Shown piece after piece: positions 61,457 to 64,000 of a stretch of 64,000 nucleotides of DNA. Source of the DNA: Mucor mucedo (lineage: Eukaryota > Mucoromycota > Mucoromycetes > Mucorales > Mucoraceae). The stretch spans positions 1 to 64,000 of the forward strand of contig NW_026252309.1 in the NCBI RefSeq assembly GCF_025094135.1, in the 5' to 3' direction. The position numbers were made by a program, and so were the translations under genes. The notes under the pieces were generated by a model, which was not told the DNA's origin, did not search any database, and saw only the letters and a program-made list of their open reading frames with translations. Numbering within the stretch: position 1 is the stretch's first letter; the number at the start of each line of letters is the position of its first letter.

Positions 61457-61487
61457 CGAGTGTATTGCATTAAAGGGATTGAATCCA
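60400..61487. other. Intergenic region with a hairpin
   Basis: Between the kinesin-like gene start and the stop of CRD1. A perfect 10-bp inverted repeat is at 60931-60968 and a T-run of about 30 at 61424-61453. A 73-codon frame at 61234-61455 runs into the T-run as poly-Phe and is not taken as a gene. Confidence 0.55.
60931..60968. repeat. Perfect 10-bp inverted repeat
   Basis: TTGTACGCCA at 60931-60940 pairs exactly with TGGCGTACAA at 60959-60968 over an 18-nt loop. It follows a T-run, so a terminator-like or DNA-cruciform role is conceivable but unproven. Confidence 0.75.
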
Positions 61488-62720
61488 TTAGCGTTTTAAA
61501 ATTCGTACGGCATCTTTGGTAAATATATAACTTGCTCCTGACCAGATTGTGGTACCACCAACAATCCACCTATTGAGAAATTCTTAGACGCATGATTTGT
61601 GATATATCTTTAATTTAACTTACTGGAATGCATGCAAGACTTCGGGCGATGGCAGTTCCATGCTTACTGACGTTAAAGATAAACCCATCAAAAGTAATTG
61701 TAAAGCTGTGTTGATCTTACTGATTTGAGTAGGTTTCACTTCTGCTGACGGTATAGAAACATCAAAGTAGCGAGACAATGTTTTCTAAGTTGTTTTAAGT
61801 TAGGACTTTTAGTTGGCCTTACATTGACGCGTTTCATTATATATGTACCGGTTCTGCTAACGAAATGTAGCGATAATAAAATCCAGATAAAATAAGACCT
61901 ACGTCTCTACCCAAAATCACAGCAGCCAATGGCACTATGTCGTATTAGTAACGTCATATTTACAAGCACATGTCTCTTTTTTGTACCAGGTAATGTTCCT
62001 TCCATTGCTAATGTTACTGTCATAACCGTCATAAGTACTTTATCAGCCAATGGATCGATGATGGTTCCTAATAAAGTCTTCATATTGTACTTTCTGGCGA
62101 TATAACCGTCCAGCTATAAGAATATCCATCTTTTAAATTAGAGATATAAAAAAAAAAAAAAAAATCGTGTTGAATTATTTACCATATCGGTAAAACCTGC
62201 CAAAGCAAACAGACCCAATGCTTCATTGTAACTCTGCTGAAGAATGAGATATCCCACAGCTGGGGCTGCTAACAGTCTACCGAATGTTAAAATATTAGGA
62301 ATTGTATAAATGTCCTCCTTTAATTCCTGTTGAAACAAGGTGGTTAGTGAGCAGCCCAGATAAATAATAAAATGAAGCTTACTTTCTTTATAGTTGTTAT
62401 AACGGGTTCTTGATCTTCCTTGTCTTTTCTTGTGATTGATCTACTATTCGAGTTGGAAATAAAGGTTCGTTGAAATGGTGCACATGTGTTGATTCTATGA
62501 TTGGGTAATTAATACAAGGCTTCCGTAAAGTATGCCTTAATTTCTTTTAAAAATCGTACCTTGTCAATGGAGATCTGCTGCCGTTCGATAAAATTTTTGT
62601 AAAAGTGACATTAAAAGGACGGAAAGCTTGTTTTAATTGAGGGACGTTCACAGTTTTTGTATAGATTGGTCCAGCCTTTGCTAACAAGAAAATTGAGCGT
62701 GTTTGTTGTAACCGAAACAT
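61488..62720 (-). CDS. CRD1: Cardiolipin synthase (CDP-alcohol phosphatidyltransferase)
   Basis: Makes cardiolipin from phosphatidylglycerol and CDP-diacylglycerol in the mitochondrial inner membrane. The N-terminal ~85 residues are basic and Ser/Thr-rich without acids at the start (MFRLQQTRSIFLLAKAG), typical of a mitochondrial presequence. Spliced exons then give YTIPNILTFGRLLAAPAVGY, FALAGFTDM joined to LDGYIARKYNMKTLLGTIID and PLADKVLMT. This contains the CAP motif D-G-x2-A-R-x8-G-x3-D-x3-D with all acidic residues present. PLAAVILGRDVGL and later hydrophobic helices complete the enzyme. The wording YTIPNILTFGR and MKTLLGTIIDPLADK favours cardiolipin synthase over PG-phosphate synthase. 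At least six small exons are used; the last ends KDAVRILKR. Confidence 0.88.
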
Positions 62721-62992
62721 ATTTATTATTATATTTTGAAATCAAGAATCCAGAACTGGTAATTGACGTGTCTTTTTATTATTATTATTTTTGCTCAGGA
62801 GTAGGCAGTCCTGATTGGAGGGATCCTAACAAAAACGGGTAAACTTAAAGGGCTTTGGGGTAAGAACCTAAAAAAAAAAAAACCAGGATTCGCCGCGACC
62901 GTTTAAAACGATCATCGGGATACCATATTCAACAAACGGCCCTATGGCCATAGGTGTGGTTATTTGTCTCAAATCTGATTTAATTAATGTGA

Positions 62993-63025
62993 TTTTTTGG
63001 GAGTGCCGTAGGCGCTTCCAAAAAA
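62993..63025. repeat. 33-bp hairpin with 15-bp arms
   Basis: TTTTTTGGGAGTGCC, a GTA loop, then GGCGCTTCCAAAAAA. Thirteen of fifteen positions pair, and the two others are G-T type in RNA. Confidence 0.75.
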
Positions 63026-63488
63026 ACCTATTCTGTATGATCTCATTTTTTACAGGAATACATTGAATATAAATAAAGGTTTAAAACTGATAGTTTATTA
63101 CATACTTTGAGAAGTACAAAAATTTCTATTCATCTTGTCTTCTACTAGTTCTTTACAATTATTTCTTGAGAAAGTAATTGTTTAGTTTGTGTATATGTAA
63201 AATTTTCAAGACTATGTAATACTTATCTGCAATTTTGATTGTATGATTCTCTGTTTTCAGCAATTGAGCTAGTCTAGTTTTTATAAAAAAACCTCCCCTC
63301 CCCAATGTAGTTTTTCGAAAAAAGACAGCACAACAGTTACTGATTTGAAGGAGCAAAAAGCAGCTACTACTTCCTCTTCTAGCCATGTTTACTTTCAAAA
63401 TAATATTCTCGTTGTTTAATAAAATCCTATACTTGAGATAAATATATATCAAAGCCATTAACGCGCACCCGGTAATTTTTCCTTTTTG

Positions 63489-63565
63489 GGATATCCGCAC
63501 CCGGCACTCGACTCTGGCAGCTGAGACTCAAATATTTGGGTGTGGATATTTTGTTTTCCACACCC
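63489..63565. repeat. Clustered inverted CACCC motifs
   Basis: GGATATCCGCACCC at 63489-63502 is near-complementary to GGGTGTGGATATT at 63538-63550. GGGTGTGGA (63538-63546) pairs perfectly with TCCACACCC (63557-63565) over a 10-nt loop. Another GCGCACCCGG lies near 63463. Confidence 0.65.
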
Positions 63566-63697
63566 GTATTTTTTTAGCGTTGATTGCACGCCCATAAACA
63601 CTTGAGTTTTGTATCCGAGCCAAATAACGTACACTAAAAAGCTCCAAATATCAGGAATTAAATGGGATAGAAGTGCTTGTCTTTTTTTTTCTGCTTT

Positions 63698-63851
63698 GGG
63701 AATCGAATTAGATGGGTGTTTGACTGACTGGGAATCGAAAAGTCTTAAGAATTAAGTGGGTGTCTGACTAACTGGGAAGCGAAAAATCTTAAAAATTAAG
63801 TGGGCTCGACTGTGAATCGAAAAGTCTTACAGATTAAGTAGAAATTAACTT
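63698..63851. repeat. Degenerate tandem repeat, about 40-bp units
   Basis: Four head-to-tail units begin at about 63698, 63730, 63774 and 63812. Each starts GGGAATCGAA or a close variant (GGGAAGCGAA, GTGAATCGAA). The last three continue with a CTTA...ATTAAGT core, and the first three end in a GACT/AACT motif. Unit lengths vary from 32 to 44 bp. Confidence 0.75.
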
Positions 63852-64000
63852 AGTAAAAAAAGATAGGAACTAAAGTTTCACCCAAGAGGCTAAGAAAAGA
63901 GATACAATTTGATCTGACACTGGCGTATATGCAATCATTCGCAGCAAAACAACGGTGAAGAAGCTCCATAGTCAGCTTAACCATTATGATTCTACGGCAT

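Larger units (their letters stand above)
62721..64000. other. Intergenic right end with inverted and tandem repeats
   Basis: No gene is supported. One 113-codon minus-strand frame (63159-63500) has no domain. The stretch holds a 15-bp-arm hairpin at 62993-63025, a cluster of CACCC/GGGTG inverted motifs at 63463-63570, and a degenerate tandem repeat at 63698-63851. Confidence 0.55.

Noticed and set aside
1..64000. CRISPR arrays, bacterial operons or a viral insertion
   Set aside because: No regularly spaced direct repeats, no polycistronic layout and no viral hallmark proteins; the DNA is intron-rich fungal sequence throughout.

Overview
The window is nuclear DNA of a filamentous fungus, most likely a mucoralean (Mucoromycota) species. 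The genes are dense and AT-rich. They are broken by many short introns (GTAAGT-like donors, short spacers, TAG/CAG acceptors). Non-coding DNA is full of long A or T homopolymer runs and CA/TG microsatellites. The gene set fits this group: a CotH-type secreted kinase-fold protein, a KIF4-like kinesin, Sho1 and HIR3/CABIN1. The species cannot be named from the sequence alone. All exon joins below were worked out by hand from splice-site and reading-frame agreement.

Layout. 1.2-16.5 kb is a compact housekeeping block, mostly on the minus strand: Sho1 osmosensor, M17 leucine aminopeptidase, a rhodanese/dual-specificity phosphatase of MAPK-phosphatase type, a small Q-rich coiled-coil protein, a 638-aa low-complexity protein built from duplicated exons, a SEC72-like TPR protein, and a REXO1/Rex3-type RNA exonuclease. 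The exonuclease is divergent from KRR1 on the plus strand. 16.5-23.8 kb is a gene-poor mobile-element zone with a broken Merlin/IS1595-type transposase and an apparently complete 1,349-bp Tc1/mariner element whose terminal repeats and TA duplication can be read directly. 23.8-33.6 kb carries a PHD plus variant GATA-finger protein, APC4, and a large chromokinesin (KIF4 type) convergent with APC4. 33.6-37.1 kb is empty, AT-rich DNA. 37.1-52.4 kb holds two giant intron-rich genes in tandem: a C1-domain helical-repeat protein (tentatively UNC80-like) and HIR3/CABIN1. 53.8-62.7 kb carries a secreted CotH protein, the NUC1/EndoG mitochondrial nuclease, a kinesin-like protein that has lost all its nucleotide-binding motifs, and cardiolipin synthase CRD1. 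The right end is non-coding, with tandem and inverted repeats.

Themes. Sho1 and the MAPK-phosphatase-like protein could both act around the osmostress MAPK route. APC4, the chromokinesin and HIR3 belong to cell-cycle and chromatin work. NUC1 and CRD1 are mitochondrial. These are neighbours, not an operon-like system. The most unusual items are the motor-dead kinesin-like protein at 56.7-60.4 kb, the protein with duplicated symmetric exons at 9.5-12.0 kb, and the giant C1-domain protein at 37.1-45.4 kb.
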